64,000 bases of DNA from Paenibacillus cellulosilyticus (lineage in GTDB: Bacteria; Bacillota; Bacilli; Paenibacillales; Paenibacillaceae): the NCBI RefSeq assembly GCF_003182255.1, contig NZ_QGTQ01000019.1:33343-97342 (forward strand), written 5' to 3'. The notes beneath the pieces were generated by a model. It did not search any database. It was given only the letters and a program-made list of their open reading frames with translations, and was not told the origin of the DNA. Position 1 is the stretch's first letter, and every line of letters starts with the position of its first letter. Shown here piece by piece: positions 53,098 through 62,964 of this stretch. The position numbers and the translations under genes were made by a program.

Positions 53098-53245
53098 AAT
53101 GAAAACCTCCGTAAGTGACGTTTATTTACAGTCTAACCAACCTCGCCGATTACAATGAAACGATTGCCTTTATAGGTTCAACCTTTTTCACAGGAACTTA
53201 TTTGCAGGGAAAAGATTACAATTCCGACTCAGTTAGTAGGATTTA

Positions 53246-53275
53246 ATTATAGGGGGGAGATTTGAAGCTTGTCAA
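53246..53275 (-). promoter_or_regulatory. Consensus sigma-A promoter of metNIQ
   Basis: On the minus strand TTGACA (53275-53270), 18-base spacer, TATAAT (53251-53246), a perfect match to both hexamers. The transcript would have a leader of about 140 bases before metN. I see neither S-box (SAM riboswitch) nor T-box motifs in it. Confidence 0.85.
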
Positions 53276-53290
53276 TCGAGGGAATAAATT

Positions 53291-53336
53291 GGGAATGGAA
53301 TGGGCCAAGTAAATTTCAACCTTCTATTCCATCCCC
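53291..53336 (-). terminator. Candidate terminator of the glycosyltransferase gene
   Basis: 11-bp stem with one mismatch (53291-53301 with 53326-53336) just past the stop; AATTTATT follows on the minus strand, so it is not a strong one. Confidence 0.5.
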
Positions 53337-53345
53337 TATCCATGC

Positions 53346-54077
53346 TTACTTCCGGCTTTTACTAATCCAATTCAACAAGGACTGGTCCGTCGTAAAAGAT
53401 GCAGCGATATCCAAGTAATGATTGCCTTTCGCCTGATCGAAATCCATCATCTCCCGACCAAGCTGAAACCATAAATGCGCATTGCGAGGATCAACCTTCA
53501 AGTTCTTATGCAGCAGTAATAAATTGCGCTTCTTCTTATCCAGCTGGTTCACAGCCGCCTGGTCATAGCCATCATGAAGCAAATGAATATCCGATTTCAT
53601 CGTCTCAAGCCCAGTAGTATCCACCGTTTCATGAACCATGTCCACATATCGCAAATCAGACGGGAAAATTCGAACACACCCTGTCTCGTAAGTATTCGTT
53701 ATTTCGCCAGCTACTGTATTATCGAGAACAATATGCATAGCGGCTTTCTTCCCCTGATTATCAAGCCATTGCGTATACTTTCTTGGCCTATCCCAATGTT
53801 CTTCCAGCAGCACTTCGTCCGCATCGATCGAAAATACCCATTCGTGAGAAACCAACGAAAGCGAGTAATTCCGCGCAGCCGCAAAATTATCTTGCCATTC
53901 GAAATGATGCAGCTTCACCTTGTCGTGTTTAGCCTGCAATTCACGAATAATGTCAATCGTTCTATCGGTTGAACCTGTATCCACTACGATAATTTCATCA
54001 ACTGCTAACAGTAGGCTGTTAATTGCACGCGCAACGCATCGTTCTTCATTTTTGACAATCATTGCTGCTGAAATCAT
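53346..54077 (-). CDS. Family 2 glycosyltransferase
   Basis: A 243-residue GT-A glycosyltransferase: ISAAMIVKNEERCVARAINS at the N-terminus, the VDTGSTDRT nucleotide-sugar motif, the metal-binding DxD in FSIDADEVLL, and a short helical TPR-like tail (NAHLWFQLGREMMDF). Related to the SunS-like/Clostridial glycan group. It is more AT-rich than the neighbouring genes, which may indicate acquisition. The start follows GGGAG. Acceptor unknown. Confidence 0.88.
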   Translation of the reverse strand: MISAAMIVKNEERCVARAINSLLLAVDEIIVVDTGSTDRTIDIIRELQAKHDKVKLHHFEWQDNFAAARNYSLSLVSHEWVFSIDADEVLLEEHWDRPRKYTQWLDNQGKKAAMHIVLDNTVAGEITNTYETGCVRIFPSDLRYVDMVHETVDTTGLETMKSDIHLLHDGYDQAAVNQLDKKKRNLLLLHKNLKVDPRNAHLWFQLGREMMDFDQAKGNHYLDIAASFTTDQSLLNWISKSRK

Positions 54078-54160
54078 AGAACCGCTCCCAATTTATAATA
54101 AGTACCTTTTAACAAGATACCACATTCCCTCCTATTTCGACTGGCTCAACTAGACATTGC

Positions 54161-54194
54161 CAAATAAAAAAGCCCTGCCCCTAAGGGCAAGGCT
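54161..54194 (-). terminator. Terminator of the small gene at 54221
   Basis: 10-bp stem with mismatches (54171-54180 with 54185-54194), followed on the minus strand by TTTTTTATTTGG. Confidence 0.85.
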
Positions 54195-54220
54195 TATATG
54201 TGATCGTTGCAATCTGCCGA

Positions 54221-54409
54221 TTATCCGACGGAGGAGTTTAGTTTGCCCATTTCGTCTTCCACTAGCATCGTTAGTTCTTCTTCATAGCCACCTGTGATTC
54301 GATATTTGCGAATGTAGTCCTTCACAAATTTCCGAGGATCCTTCGGCTGGAAAATGCGCGTGAGCTCTTTCAGGCTTTCCTTGACTTCATTCTGGCTATG
54401 TTTGGCCAT
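54221..54409 (-). CDS. Small conserved acidic/basic protein
   Basis: A 62-residue helical protein (SQNEVKESLKELTRIF, PRKFVKDYIRKYRITGGYEE, ELTMLVEDEM). No known domain recognised. A good GGGGGAG site five bases before ATG and a dedicated terminator make it a real gene. Function unknown. Confidence 0.7.
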   Translation of the reverse strand: MAKHSQNEVKESLKELTRIFQPKDPRKFVKDYIRKYRITGGYEEELTMLVEDEMGKLNSSVG

Positions 54410-54636
54410 GAAATCTCCCCCCTAAGCGTTGGATGGCGATCCTTTAACTTCACGGTACGATTACGGAAGGCGGCACGGCATCCGTCTCCCCTAGTAAGGA
54501 ATGGAACGGCTCCCATGGACAATAAGCAAATGATTTGAACTTTTCTTACTATTATACCACTTGGCGATTTGCTATAAAAGGGAATTGTCTGATTAATTAA
54601 GAACCTTTAATAAATATTTACAGAAACCGCGCTTTT

Positions 54637-54846
54637 CTACAATTTCTGATCTCCATCTTCCGACAATAGTTGCGAGTCCAGCTGTTGAGAGGGCACTGTG
54701 ATTCGTGAATTGCTATCGCCCGTCACCGATGGATGAACGGTTGAATCTGCGTGTTTCCTAAACATACGCAGATATGCGACAACGCCTGCGACAGCTACTG
54801 CTACGCCAAATACGATAACCAGGGCCGTCACCCATCCTTCAACCAT
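54637..54846 (-). CDS. Small single-pass membrane protein
   Basis: A 69-residue protein with one membrane helix (about residues 5-26, TALVIVFGVAVAVAGVVAYL), a basic stop-transfer RMFRKH and a polar Ser/Asp/Gln-rich tail. Start ATG 54846 after GAGGGGG. Function unknown; no similarity recognised. Confidence 0.6.
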   Translation of the reverse strand: MVEGWVTALVIVFGVAVAVAGVVAYLRMFRKHADSTVHPSVTGDSNSRITVPSQQLDSQLLSEDGDQKL

Positions 54847-54928
54847 CAAGATGCCCCCTCACGTCCAGATTTCCATATAAAGTTAAGTATAGCGAAAACG
54901 GATGCTCCTTTCAACCAAGCTGCTTGCT

Positions 54929-55345
54929 TTAAACAGGTGTGCTGACTGCACGGAAAGCCCCGCTTCCCCACGCAAGCCGTTCCCCGTCAGGCCCGTAAAT
55001 ATGGGCCTCCATCGTCGCCGTCCGTCTGGAACGATGAACCATCGACGCTTCGCAGCGCAGCTCGCCACCCTGTGAGGGTGCTAAGTAGTGAATATTCAAT
55101 TGTGCGGTTACGAGCAGCTCGCCGGGGAACGTACGCATCAGTGCCAATCCCATCGTATTGTCTAGCAGCGAGGCGAGAACGCCGCCATGCACGATCCCGC
55201 CCATGTTCAGGTGCCGCTCTGAACATACGAGGCGGACCGCTGCTTTCTCTAGCTCTACGTACTCGACCTCGCAGCCGAGCGTCCCCCAGAAGGTCGATCG
55301 AGCCTTCTCTTCCAATTGCGCCCAATCATCCGATTCCGGCGGCAT
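54929..55345 (-). CDS. PaaI-family hotdog thioesterase
   Basis: A 138-residue hotdog-fold acyl-CoA thioesterase: NMGGIVHGGVLASLLDNTMG holds the conserved HGG motif and catalytic Asp, and LNIHYLAP follows. It hydrolyses acyl- or phenylacetyl-CoA. The start follows AGGAGG. It lies 31 bases downstream of the acyl-CoA ligase on the same strand, so it probably belongs to the fatty-acid operon and recycles CoA. Confidence 0.88.
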   Translation of the reverse strand: MPPESDDWAQLEEKARSTFWGTLGCEVEYVELEKAAVRLVCSERHLNMGGIVHGGVLASLLDNTMGLALMRTFPGELLVTAQLNIHYLAPSQGGELRCEASMVHRSRRTATMEAHIYGPDGERLAWGSGAFRAVSTPV

Positions 55346-55376
55346 AGCAGCATCCTCCTCATCGCATCGTATCGAG

Positions 55377-57083
55377 TTAAGGTTGTTGCTCCAGCTCCTC
55401 GTGCAGCTTTCGTTTCAGCACTTTGCCAATGATCGACTTCGGCAGCTCGTCGCGAAATTCGTACACATGCGGCACCTTGAACGACGCGAGCCGTGCTCTG
55501 CACCAGCTGTTCAGCTCCGCATCGTTGAGCTCTGCGCCCTCTTTGGGCACAATGTACGCCTTCACCGTCTCGCCCCGATAGTCGTCCTTGACGCCGATAA
55601 TCGCCGCTTCACGAACACCAGGATGCTCATAGAGCACCTCTTCCACCTCACGAGGATATATATTAAAGCCGCCTGCAATAATGACATCCTTAATACGATC
55701 TACAATCGCAAAATAGCCTTCGTCATCCATCGTTGCAAGGTCTCCCGTATATAGCCAGCCGTCCTTCAGCACCTTAGCAGTATCCTCCGGCCGGTTCCAA
55801 TAGCCCTTCATCACTTGCGGTCCTTGGATCGCGAGCTCGCCAACCTCACCGACTCCCACCGTCTCTCCCGTCTCCGGATCGACGATCTTACAATCGGTAT
55901 CCGGCATTGGAAGCCCGATCGTACCGTTCTTGCGCCGTTCCCAGATCGGGTTCACATGTGTAACAGGCGACGACTCGGTTAGGCCATAGCCTTCGATCAG
56001 CCTGCCGCCGGTCATCGTCTCGAACTTCTGCTGCACCTCAAGCGGCAGCGGCGCAGAACCGCTAATCGCAATTTCGATCGAGGACAAATCCATTGTCACG
56101 GCCTGCGGATGGTTGATCAGCGCCACATACATCGTTGGAGCACCGGGGAAAATCGTCGCCTTCTTGCTGCGAATCGTCTCCAGCACCTGTGCGACTTCAA
56201 ACCGAGGGAGCAATATGAGCTCTCCGGCCTTATACACCGATAGATTCATGAGCACGGTCAGTCCGAACACGTGAAAAAGCGGCAGTGCCGCTAGAAAGCG
56301 TTCTCGTCCTTCTCGGAGACGATAGCACCACGCCGATGCTTGCACCATATTGGCAACCAGATTGCGATGCGTCAGCATAACGCCTTTCGCAAGACCCGTT
56401 GTGCCGCCTGTGTACTGCAGCTGTGCCAGATCATTGGCAGGGTCGATGGCAGCGTAAACCGCCGGATCAGGCTTCGATTCAGCCATCAGGCGAGAATACG
56501 AATGAATCCCGAGCTTGCCGTACGGAACGTCAGGACGTAAGCCGTCCCTTCGTTGTTTGATTGGGTATAATATATTTTTCGGAAAAGGAAGCCCATCTTT
56601 AATAGATGTGACAATAACATTTTGCAAAGCAGGTACCGGACCCTCCTCCGGCTTGGCACCGCGGACGCGCGACACGCGTGGATACAGCAGATCGACCGTG
56701 ATCAGAACCGATGCACCGCTATCCGCGAGCTGATGCCGGAGCTCCCGCTCCACGTAGATCGGATTCGTCTGCACGACAACGGCGCCGATCATCAACGCCC
56801 CATAATAAGCGATAACCGCTTGCGGACAGTTCGGCAGCATTATCGCGACACGGTCACCCTTCGCAACGCCGAGCCGCCGGAGCGCGCCCGCCATACGGCG
56901 AGCGTCCCCCAGCAGCTTGTTATACGTCACTGACTTGCCTAGAAAATAGAGCGCTGGACGATCTCCATATTTGCTCGCGGTATCCAGCAGCAGATCCGGA
57001 ATCGACTTGTTCGGGTAGCTGTAAGACACAGCTACTTCCTTCGGATAGTGACGCAGCCATGGACGCGGGTTGCTCGGTTCCAT
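55377..57083 (-). CDS. fadD: Long-chain fatty acid-CoA ligase
   Basis: A 568-residue adenylate-forming enzyme that activates fatty acids to acyl-CoA with ATP. Motifs: the AMP loop YTGGTTGLAKGVM, GYGLTESSPV, TGDLATMDDEGYF and the C-terminal catalytic Lys in PKSIIGKVLKR. Start ATG 57083, eight bases after AAAGGG (GTG 57092 overlaps that site). It follows fadE by 39 bases and precedes the thioesterase, forming a fatty-acid degradation operon. Confidence 0.94.
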   Translation of the reverse strand: MEPSNPRPWLRHYPKEVAVSYSYPNKSIPDLLLDTASKYGDRPALYFLGKSVTYNKLLGDARRMAGALRRLGVAKGDRVAIMLPNCPQAVIAYYGALMIGAVVVQTNPIYVERELRHQLADSGASVLITVDLLYPRVSRVRGAKPEEGPVPALQNVIVTSIKDGLPFPKNILYPIKQRRDGLRPDVPYGKLGIHSYSRLMAESKPDPAVYAAIDPANDLAQLQYTGGTTGLAKGVMLTHRNLVANMVQASAWCYRLREGRERFLAALPLFHVFGLTVLMNLSVYKAGELILLPRFEVAQVLETIRSKKATIFPGAPTMYVALINHPQAVTMDLSSIEIAISGSAPLPLEVQQKFETMTGGRLIEGYGLTESSPVTHVNPIWERRKNGTIGLPMPDTDCKIVDPETGETVGVGEVGELAIQGPQVMKGYWNRPEDTAKVLKDGWLYTGDLATMDDEGYFAIVDRIKDVIIAGGFNIYPREVEEVLYEHPGVREAAIIGVKDDYRGETVKAYIVPKEGAELNDAELNSWCRARLASFKVPHVYEFRDELPKSIIGKVLKRKLHEELEQQP

Positions 57084-57122
57084 CGTCCTCACCCTTTCCG
57101 ATCCGAATGGGCTCTGCAGTCC

Positions 57123-58901
57123 TTAAACGACGTAGCGTCCCGCTTCCTTCACCCTGGCGGCAATGGACCGCTTGATGGTGATCGTATCCACGAGCGGAGC
57201 GCGCATCAGCTTCTTCAGCACCGACAGCTGCACTTGCAGCGCGTCCCCTTGCTCAAGCGCGGCAAGCGTCTTCTTCGCCAGCGTCTCAATCTTCTCCAGC
57301 GTGTTCTGAACGAAGACGGTCGTCATCTGAATGGCATTCTCGGCACGCGCCTCACCACTATTCGCGATCAGCTTGCGAACGCGCAGCAGCGCACTCTCCA
57401 TCGCATAGATGCCGATCATAATGTCCGCGAGTGCGACAAGCACCTCCTGCTCCTGCTCAAGCCGCAGGCCCAGCTTCTGAACGGCAGCGCCGCCTACTGC
57501 AAGAAACGTCTTCTTCGCCTGCGCGAGACGGAACGTCTCCAGGCTGAGCGTATCGTCGAACGAAGGGAGCGGCATCGGCTGCAGCAATTCCTCTTGAAGT
57601 GCGCGCGCTTTGCGCAGCAGCGGCAGATCGCCCTTCAGCGCCTTCTTCATCAAGGTGCCAGGAATGAGCATCCGATTGATTTCGTTCGTCCCTTCGAAAA
57701 TGCGATTGATGCGCGAGTCGCGGTAAATCCGTTCGATTTTGTACTCTTGGATATAGCCGTAGCCGCCATGAATCTGCACGCCCTCATCCGCGATCAGATC
57801 CAGCGCCTCCGTCGCAAACACCTTAACGATCGAGCATTCAAGGGCGTACTCGGCAATCGCCTTCGCAGCCTGCGCACCTGCATCGGGTGCATTCGGATCA
57901 GCAGTCGCAAGACGCTCATCGATCAAGCCTGCCGTTCGGTAGACGATGCTCTCCGTAACGAAGGCGGCAATGTTCATGTCCGCCAGCTTCTCGCCGATCA
58001 ACGGGAACGAAGCAATCGGGCGCCCAAACTGCTTGCGTCCAGCCGCATAGCCCGCAGCGAGTGCAATAGCTTCCTTGGCCGTGCCGACGCAGCCTGCGCC
58101 TAATTTGAACCGGCCGATGTTCAGGATATTGAACGCGATCAGATGGCCCTTGCCGACCTCGCCCAGCACGTTGCTGACCGGAACCGGCGCATCCTCGAAA
58201 AACAGCGGGCAGGTCGAGGAGCCTTTGATGCCCATCTTCTTCTCCTCGGGTCCGATCGTAAATCCCGGCGTTCCCCGCTCTACGATGAAAGCGGTGAAAT
58301 GGTCGCCATTCACCTTCGCGTAGACGATGAACACGTCCGCGAACGCTGCGTTCGTAATGTATATTTTGGAGCCATTAAGCAAATAGTGCGTGCCATCCGG
58401 GGTCAGCCTCGCCGTCGTACGAGCACCCAGCGCATCGGAGCCAGAGCCCGGCTCTGTCAAGCAGTAGGATGCAATTCTTGTGCCCGCCGCGAGGTCCGGC
58501 AAATAGGCTGCTTTCTGCTCGGGCGTACCGAAGAACACAATGGGCAGCGTTCCGATCCCCACATGGGCGCCGACGGAGAGTGCGAATGAAGAGGCTTCCG
58601 CCATCGTCTCTGCGAGCAGCGTCGTGCTCACCTTGTCGAGACCAAGACCTCCGTACGCCTCCGGCACATCGGCCCCAAGCAGCCCCAGCTCACCAGCCTT
58701 ACGCATCAGGTCAACGGTCAGCTTGTAATCCAGCTTCTCGAGCTGCTCATCTCTTGGCTTTATTTCTCCTTGCACGAATGCCCGTGCCGCATCCGCCATC
58801 ATCCGCTGCTCTTCGGTCAAGTCCTCTGGGGTAACGACTGCAGCCGGATCTGTCTCGTCTACGACAAAACGGCCGCCGCTTGGCGCTTTGTCTGGTGACA
58901 T
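57123..58901 (-). CDS. fadE: Acyl-CoA dehydrogenase
   Basis: A 592-residue flavoenzyme, the first step of beta-oxidation. Seen are the FAD/substrate region YCLTEPGSGSDALG, the middle domain IYITNAAFADVF, and the catalytic-base loop IYRDSRINRIFEGTNEINR. It has the extra C-terminal ~200 residues of Bacillus FadE (594 residues) compared with standard 380-residue enzymes. The start follows GTGAGG. It follows fadA by 19 bases. Confidence 0.94.
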   Translation of the reverse strand: MSPDKAPSGGRFVVDETDPAAVVTPEDLTEEQRMMADAARAFVQGEIKPRDEQLEKLDYKLTVDLMRKAGELGLLGADVPEAYGGLGLDKVSTTLLAETMAEASSFALSVGAHVGIGTLPIVFFGTPEQKAAYLPDLAAGTRIASYCLTEPGSGSDALGARTTARLTPDGTHYLLNGSKIYITNAAFADVFIVYAKVNGDHFTAFIVERGTPGFTIGPEEKKMGIKGSSTCPLFFEDAPVPVSNVLGEVGKGHLIAFNILNIGRFKLGAGCVGTAKEAIALAAGYAAGRKQFGRPIASFPLIGEKLADMNIAAFVTESIVYRTAGLIDERLATADPNAPDAGAQAAKAIAEYALECSIVKVFATEALDLIADEGVQIHGGYGYIQEYKIERIYRDSRINRIFEGTNEINRMLIPGTLMKKALKGDLPLLRKARALQEELLQPMPLPSFDDTLSLETFRLAQAKKTFLAVGGAAVQKLGLRLEQEQEVLVALADIMIGIYAMESALLRVRKLIANSGEARAENAIQMTTVFVQNTLEKIETLAKKTLAALEQGDALQVQLSVLKKLMRAPLVDTITIKRSIAARVKEAGRYVV

Positions 58902-58920
58902 TTCCGCCTCACTCCTCTCG

Positions 58921-60138
58921 TTAATGGTTAATCGTCACAGACGGATATTCCGCCTCGAACACCCCTGCCGCTCCCATGCCGCCGCCAACGCACATCGAGA
59001 CAACTCCGTATCGGGCACCACGGCGCTTCAGCTCATGGAGCAGCGATACCGTCAGCTTCGCTCCGGTGCAGCCAAGCGGATGACCAAGCGCGATTGCGCC
59101 GCCGTTGACATTGACCTTATCCTCCGCTATCCCGAGATCCCGAATAATCGGGACGCACTGCGCAGCGAACGCTTCGTTCAGCTCGAACAAATCGACCTGC
59201 TGCTGCGTTATGCCTGCACGACGAAGTGCCTTCGGAATGGCTTCAATCGGCCCGATGCCCATGATCTCCGGCGCCACGCCAGCTACTGCAAAGGAACGGT
59301 AAGCAGCGATTGGCTGAATGCCCAGCTCCTCCGCACGACCTCTGCTCATGACGACGACTGCCGCTGCACCGTCGCTCATCTGCGAGGCATTGCCTGCCGT
59401 GACGGTACCGCTCCGTGCGAAAGAAGGCTTGAGGAACGCGAGCCGCTCCGCTGTCGTATCGGGTCTAACCCCTTCATCCGTGTCAAAAGTAAACCGTTTC
59501 TCACGCGGTCTTCCGGAAATGTCGACCGTGCCAATGACCGCTTCAATCGGCACGATCTCATCCCGGAATCGTCCAGCCGCTATCGCTGCCGCCGCCTTGG
59601 CATGACTCGCCGCAGCGAACTGATCCTGCGCCTGACGGCTGACATCGTAGCGTCTCGCGACCTCCTCCGCGGTATGTCCCATGCCCATATACGCTTCCGG
59701 CATCGTATCGACGATGGATGGATGCGGGGACAACCGGAAGCCGGTCATCGGTACATGACTCATACTTTCGACGCCTCCGGCAATGATCACATCAGCATCA
59801 CCTAACTGAATTCGCTCGGCTGCGAATGCAATGGCTTGAAGTCCAGAAGCACAAAACCGGTTCACCGTCAGCGCAGGCACCGTATTCGGAAAGCCTGCAT
59901 ACAGCGACATAATCCGAGCAAAGTTCAGTCCCTGCTCTCCCTCCGGCATCGCACACCCGATGATGACATCCTCGATATCCGCTGCCGTCAGTCCAGGTAC
60001 ACGCTCGATGGACGCTCGCAGCACCGCTCGGCCCAAGTCTTCGGCGCGCGTCTGTGCGAGCGCTCCTTTCTTCGCTTTGCCGACCGCGGTACGGACGGCC
60101 GACACAATGACGGGTTCGCGTTCCCGATCGATTGGCAT
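58921..60138 (-). CDS. fadA: Acetyl-CoA acyltransferase (thiolase)
   Basis: A 405-residue thiolase catalysing the last step of beta-oxidation. Nucleophilic Cys in [10 protein letters not shown], the [15 protein letters not shown] motif with catalytic His, and the second Cys in [12 protein letters not shown]. The start follows AAGGAG. It lies 111 bases after fadN; a short repeat element (60172-60229) sits in between. Confidence 0.95.
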   Translation of the reverse strand: MPIDREREPVIVSAVRTAVGKAKKGALAQTRAEDLGRAVLRASIERVPGLTAADIEDVIIGCAMPEGEQGLNFARIMSLYAGFPNTVPALTVNRFCASGLQAIAFAAERIQLGDADVIIAGGVESMSHVPMTGFRLSPHPSIVDTMPEAYMGMGHTAEEVARRYDVSRQAQDQFAAASHAKAAAAIAAGRFRDEIVPIEAVIGTVDISGRPREKRFTFDTDEGVRPDTTAERLAFLKPSFARSGTVTAGNASQMSDGAAAVVVMSRGRAEELGIQPIAAYRSFAVAGVAPEIMGIGPIEAIPKALRRAGITQQQVDLFELNEAFAAQCVPIIRDLGIAEDKVNVNGGAIALGHPLGCTGAKLTVSLLHELKRRGARYGVVSMCVGGGMGAAGVFEAEYPSVTINH

Positions 60139-60171
60139 GCGCTCAACTCCTTAAGCGATTGTTTTTGAGTC

Positions 60172-60229
60172 ATAGAGGTTGTTCAAAAGCCTTCTCGGCG
60201 GACGAAAACCGAACTTTTTGAACACGCAC
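60172..60229. repeat. Dispersed element with inverted ends, short form
   Basis: 58 bases between fadN and fadA. It begins ATAGAGGTTGTTCAAAA and ends CCGAACTTTTTGAACACGC, the same two ends as the element at 22261-22443 (there on the opposite strand), but with the internal ~125 bases missing. Confidence 0.75.
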
Positions 60230-60249
60230 TCATTGGGATAGTCATCTGG

Positions 60250-62913
60250 TCAATTACGAAGCGGCTTGCCGGTTTCGAGCATGTAACGCATCCGCTGCTG
60301 TGTCAGCGGCTCACCGAGCAGCGCTAGGAACGCCTCACATTCCAGGTCGAGCAAATACTGCTCGCTCACCTCTGCGCCAGGGGCAGCATCACCGCCAGCG
60401 ATGACATGCGCAAGCTTCGATGCAATGCGCGCATCGTGGGCGCTAATATAGCCGCCCCGCTTCATTGAATCGACTGCGAGCAGCAGAATGGCCTTGCCCT
60501 CGCGGCCAGCGATAGCGATGCGGGCATTCGGATCCGGTGCGGTATAACCCGCTTGATCAAGCGCGAGCACGGCCCTTTTCGCCTCTGCGATGCGGGCGTC
60601 CTGACGAGCAATGACCGTATCCTGCGGCCTTTTGAATCCTAGCGAGGCTGCTTCATAACCGCTTGTCGTCGTTTTCGCCATCGCAATCGTCTCGAATAGC
60701 AGCACCAGCTGCTCATGCAATGAGCCGGCATGCCCCGTTGTTGCCCGAGAAGCCGCTAGTATCGCGGCTTCCTTACAGCCGCCTCCTGCTGGAATAAGTC
60801 CAACGCCCGTCTCTACGAGGCCGAAATACGTTTCCGGCGAGAAAATGATCTGGTCCGCAGGCAGGCAAGCCTCAACCCCGCCGCCAAGCGTCATTCGGTG
60901 CGGTGCTGCAACGACCGGCCGGTCGAGCCGCTTGAGCCGGAGCATGCTGTCTTGGAACGTTCGAATGATCTCCTCGACTTCATCCCATTCGCCGCTCTGC
61001 GCCTCCATAAGGAGCAGCATGAGATTGGCGCCAACGCAAAAGTTCCGTCCCTCATTCGCGAGCACGAGTCCGCGCCAATTGCGGCCAACCTCCTCGGCCG
61101 AGCGCCGGACTGCGCTAAGAATGTCCGCTCCGATCGCGTTGTTCTGCGAGTGGAATTCGAGGCAGGCGACATCGTCGCCAAGATCGATAAGGCTTGCGCC
61201 CGCATTGCTGAATATCGTGCGGCCTGATGATTTGAGCGCGGCGAGCGAGATCGCGTCCGGCGGCTCCTGCACCTCGCGATAACGTCCATCCGACACGTAC
61301 AGTCGATTGAGCCCCTCCTGCTGGTAAAAGGTGCGATTGCCTGCTTCCAACCACTCTTCTACCCATGACGGGATTTCATCGCCTTCGGCTTTCATTCGAT
61401 TGACCGTCCGCTCAACGCCAAGCGCATCCCACAGGGCAAAAGGTCCAAGCTCCCAGTTAAAGCCCCACTCCATCGCCCGGTCGATGTCAACGATGTTGTC
61501 GGCGATGATGCCGACCTGGCGAGCTGCATACAGCAGCGTCCGCTTCACCGAGTGCCATGCGAACAACGCGTAACGGACGTCCTTTGGCAGCGATGCAGGT
61601 GATGGACCCGCGCTTGACGGTGCGGCAGCCGTGTCCGCTTTTTCCGGTGCTGGGGCCGGGGCCGGGGCTGGTTCTGCGATTCCTGTCAGGGACACCGTTT
61701 CTCCGCCCGATTGTGGTTGCTGCTGTGCGCCTGAAGCTGGAGCGGAAGGTGATGGCGACTCAACGGACAGCGATGCAAGTGGTGGATCGATGATGAGAGA
61801 TGCCGCCCGGATAATGGGCGCTTTCCATACGCCCGCCAACAGCGCTTGCGCTTTGGCGCCTGCTCCTTTGGCCGCTTTGGACGCATCGATAATCGGCGAC
61901 GACACTTTGGCTGACGGCGCATATTCATGCGTCACAAGCGAAAGTGCCTCGATTTCGCTGCGGCCGGAGGCGGAACACTGCTTGCGGTAGAAGCCGCCGC
62001 CGCTTTTTTCACCGAGACGCCCCTCTGCTACCAATCGCTCCAGCACAGGTGGACGTGCGAATACGCTTGCGTCCTCCATGTCGTCGCTCCGCTCCCGCAC
62101 ATTGTCGACCACATGCAGCAGCGTATCGAGCCCGACTAGATCGAGCATGCGGAACGTCGCTGTTTTCGGCCGTCCGAGCGCTGGCCCCGTCAGTGCGTCA
62201 ACCTCCTCTACGGTCAGCCCGAACCGCTCCTGCTCCTCCATCGTGACGAGCATGCCGTACGTGCCAATCCGGTTCGCAATGAAGTTTGGCGTATCCTTCG
62301 CTACGACGACCCCTTTGCCGAGCTGACGCTCGCACACCTCGGTTAACCGAAGCAGTGCCGATACATCCGTGTCCGGCGTTGGGACGATCTCGACCAGCTT
62401 CATGTACCTCGGCGGATTGAAGAAATGTGTCGCCATAAAATGCTGCCGGAAGTCGCTGCTTCTCCCCTCCGCGAGGTCAGTCACCGACAGTCCGGAGGTG
62501 TTCGTGCTTATAAGCGAGCCAAGGGCGCGATGCCGTTCGATAATATCGAGCACGCTGCGCTTAATGTCCTGCCGCTCGGTGACGGCCTCGACGATCCATT
62601 CCGCATCGGCAAGCGCAGCCGCATCATCCTCAAGGCATCCCGGGCTGATGCGATTCGCGAAGGCTGCGTCGTAGAGCGCCGCCGGCTTGGATGTCTTAAG
62701 CTTGGCGATCGCATTGGCCGCAAGCCGGCGCCGCACTTCGGGACGCTCAAGCGTTAGTCCCGCTTTCTCCTCCTCTGGCGTTAGCGCACGCGGTGCGATA
62801 TCGAGCAGCGTGACACGCATCCCCGCATTCGCGAGATGGCCGGCAATCGCCGCCCCCATCACGCCGGAGCCGATTACCGCCGCACGGCGAATCGGTCGAT
62901 CGGATTGGACCAC
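60250..62913 (-). CDS. fadN: 3-hydroxyacyl-CoA dehydrogenase/enoyl-CoA hydratase
   Basis: An 887-residue bifunctional beta-oxidation enzyme. N-terminal NAD-binding dehydrogenase (IGSGVMGAAIAGHLANAG; HFFNPPRYMKLVEIVPT) and a C-terminal crotonase domain (LVLANEGRNFCVGANLMLLL; GGGVEACLPADQI). The order matches Bacillus FadN (789 residues). The extra ~100 residues are mainly an Ala/Pro/Ser-rich insert at about 385-445 (EPAPAPAPAPEK). GTG start seven bases after AAAGGAGGG. First gene of fadN-fadA-fadE-fadD-thioesterase; no FadR-type operator was recognised upstream. Confidence 0.94.
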   Translation of the reverse strand: MVQSDRPIRRAAVIGSGVMGAAIAGHLANAGMRVTLLDIAPRALTPEEEKAGLTLERPEVRRRLAANAIAKLKTSKPAALYDAAFANRISPGCLEDDAAALADAEWIVEAVTERQDIKRSVLDIIERHRALGSLISTNTSGLSVTDLAEGRSSDFRQHFMATHFFNPPRYMKLVEIVPTPDTDVSALLRLTEVCERQLGKGVVVAKDTPNFIANRIGTYGMLVTMEEQERFGLTVEEVDALTGPALGRPKTATFRMLDLVGLDTLLHVVDNVRERSDDMEDASVFARPPVLERLVAEGRLGEKSGGGFYRKQCSASGRSEIEALSLVTHEYAPSAKVSSPIIDASKAAKGAGAKAQALLAGVWKAPIIRAASLIIDPPLASLSVESPSPSAPASGAQQQPQSGGETVSLTGIAEPAPAPAPAPEKADTAAAPSSAGPSPASLPKDVRYALFAWHSVKRTLLYAARQVGIIADNIVDIDRAMEWGFNWELGPFALWDALGVERTVNRMKAEGDEIPSWVEEWLEAGNRTFYQQEGLNRLYVSDGRYREVQEPPDAISLAALKSSGRTIFSNAGASLIDLGDDVACLEFHSQNNAIGADILSAVRRSAEEVGRNWRGLVLANEGRNFCVGANLMLLLMEAQSGEWDEVEEIIRTFQDSMLRLKRLDRPVVAAPHRMTLGGGVEACLPADQIIFSPETYFGLVETGVGLIPAGGGCKEAAILAASRATTGHAGSLHEQLVLLFETIAMAKTTTSGYEAASLGFKRPQDTVIARQDARIAEAKRAVLALDQAGYTAPDPNARIAIAGREGKAILLLAVDSMKRGGYISAHDARIASKLAHVIAGGDAAPGAEVSEQYLLDLECEAFLALLGEPLTQQRMRYMLETGKPLRN

Positions 62914-62964
62914 GGTATTCCCTCCTTTTTCTACCCTCCTGTGTCCTCCCTGCTAGGGAGGATT

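Noticed and set aside
53101..53240. SAM (S-box) riboswitch or T-box before metNIQ
   Set aside because: Neither the S-box core nor the T-box AGGGTGGNACCGCG sequence is visible.
57048..58103. 351-residue plus-strand frame opposite fadE
   Set aside because: Antisense shadow of the acyl-CoA dehydrogenase; Arg/Leu/Gln-rich composition typical of shadows.
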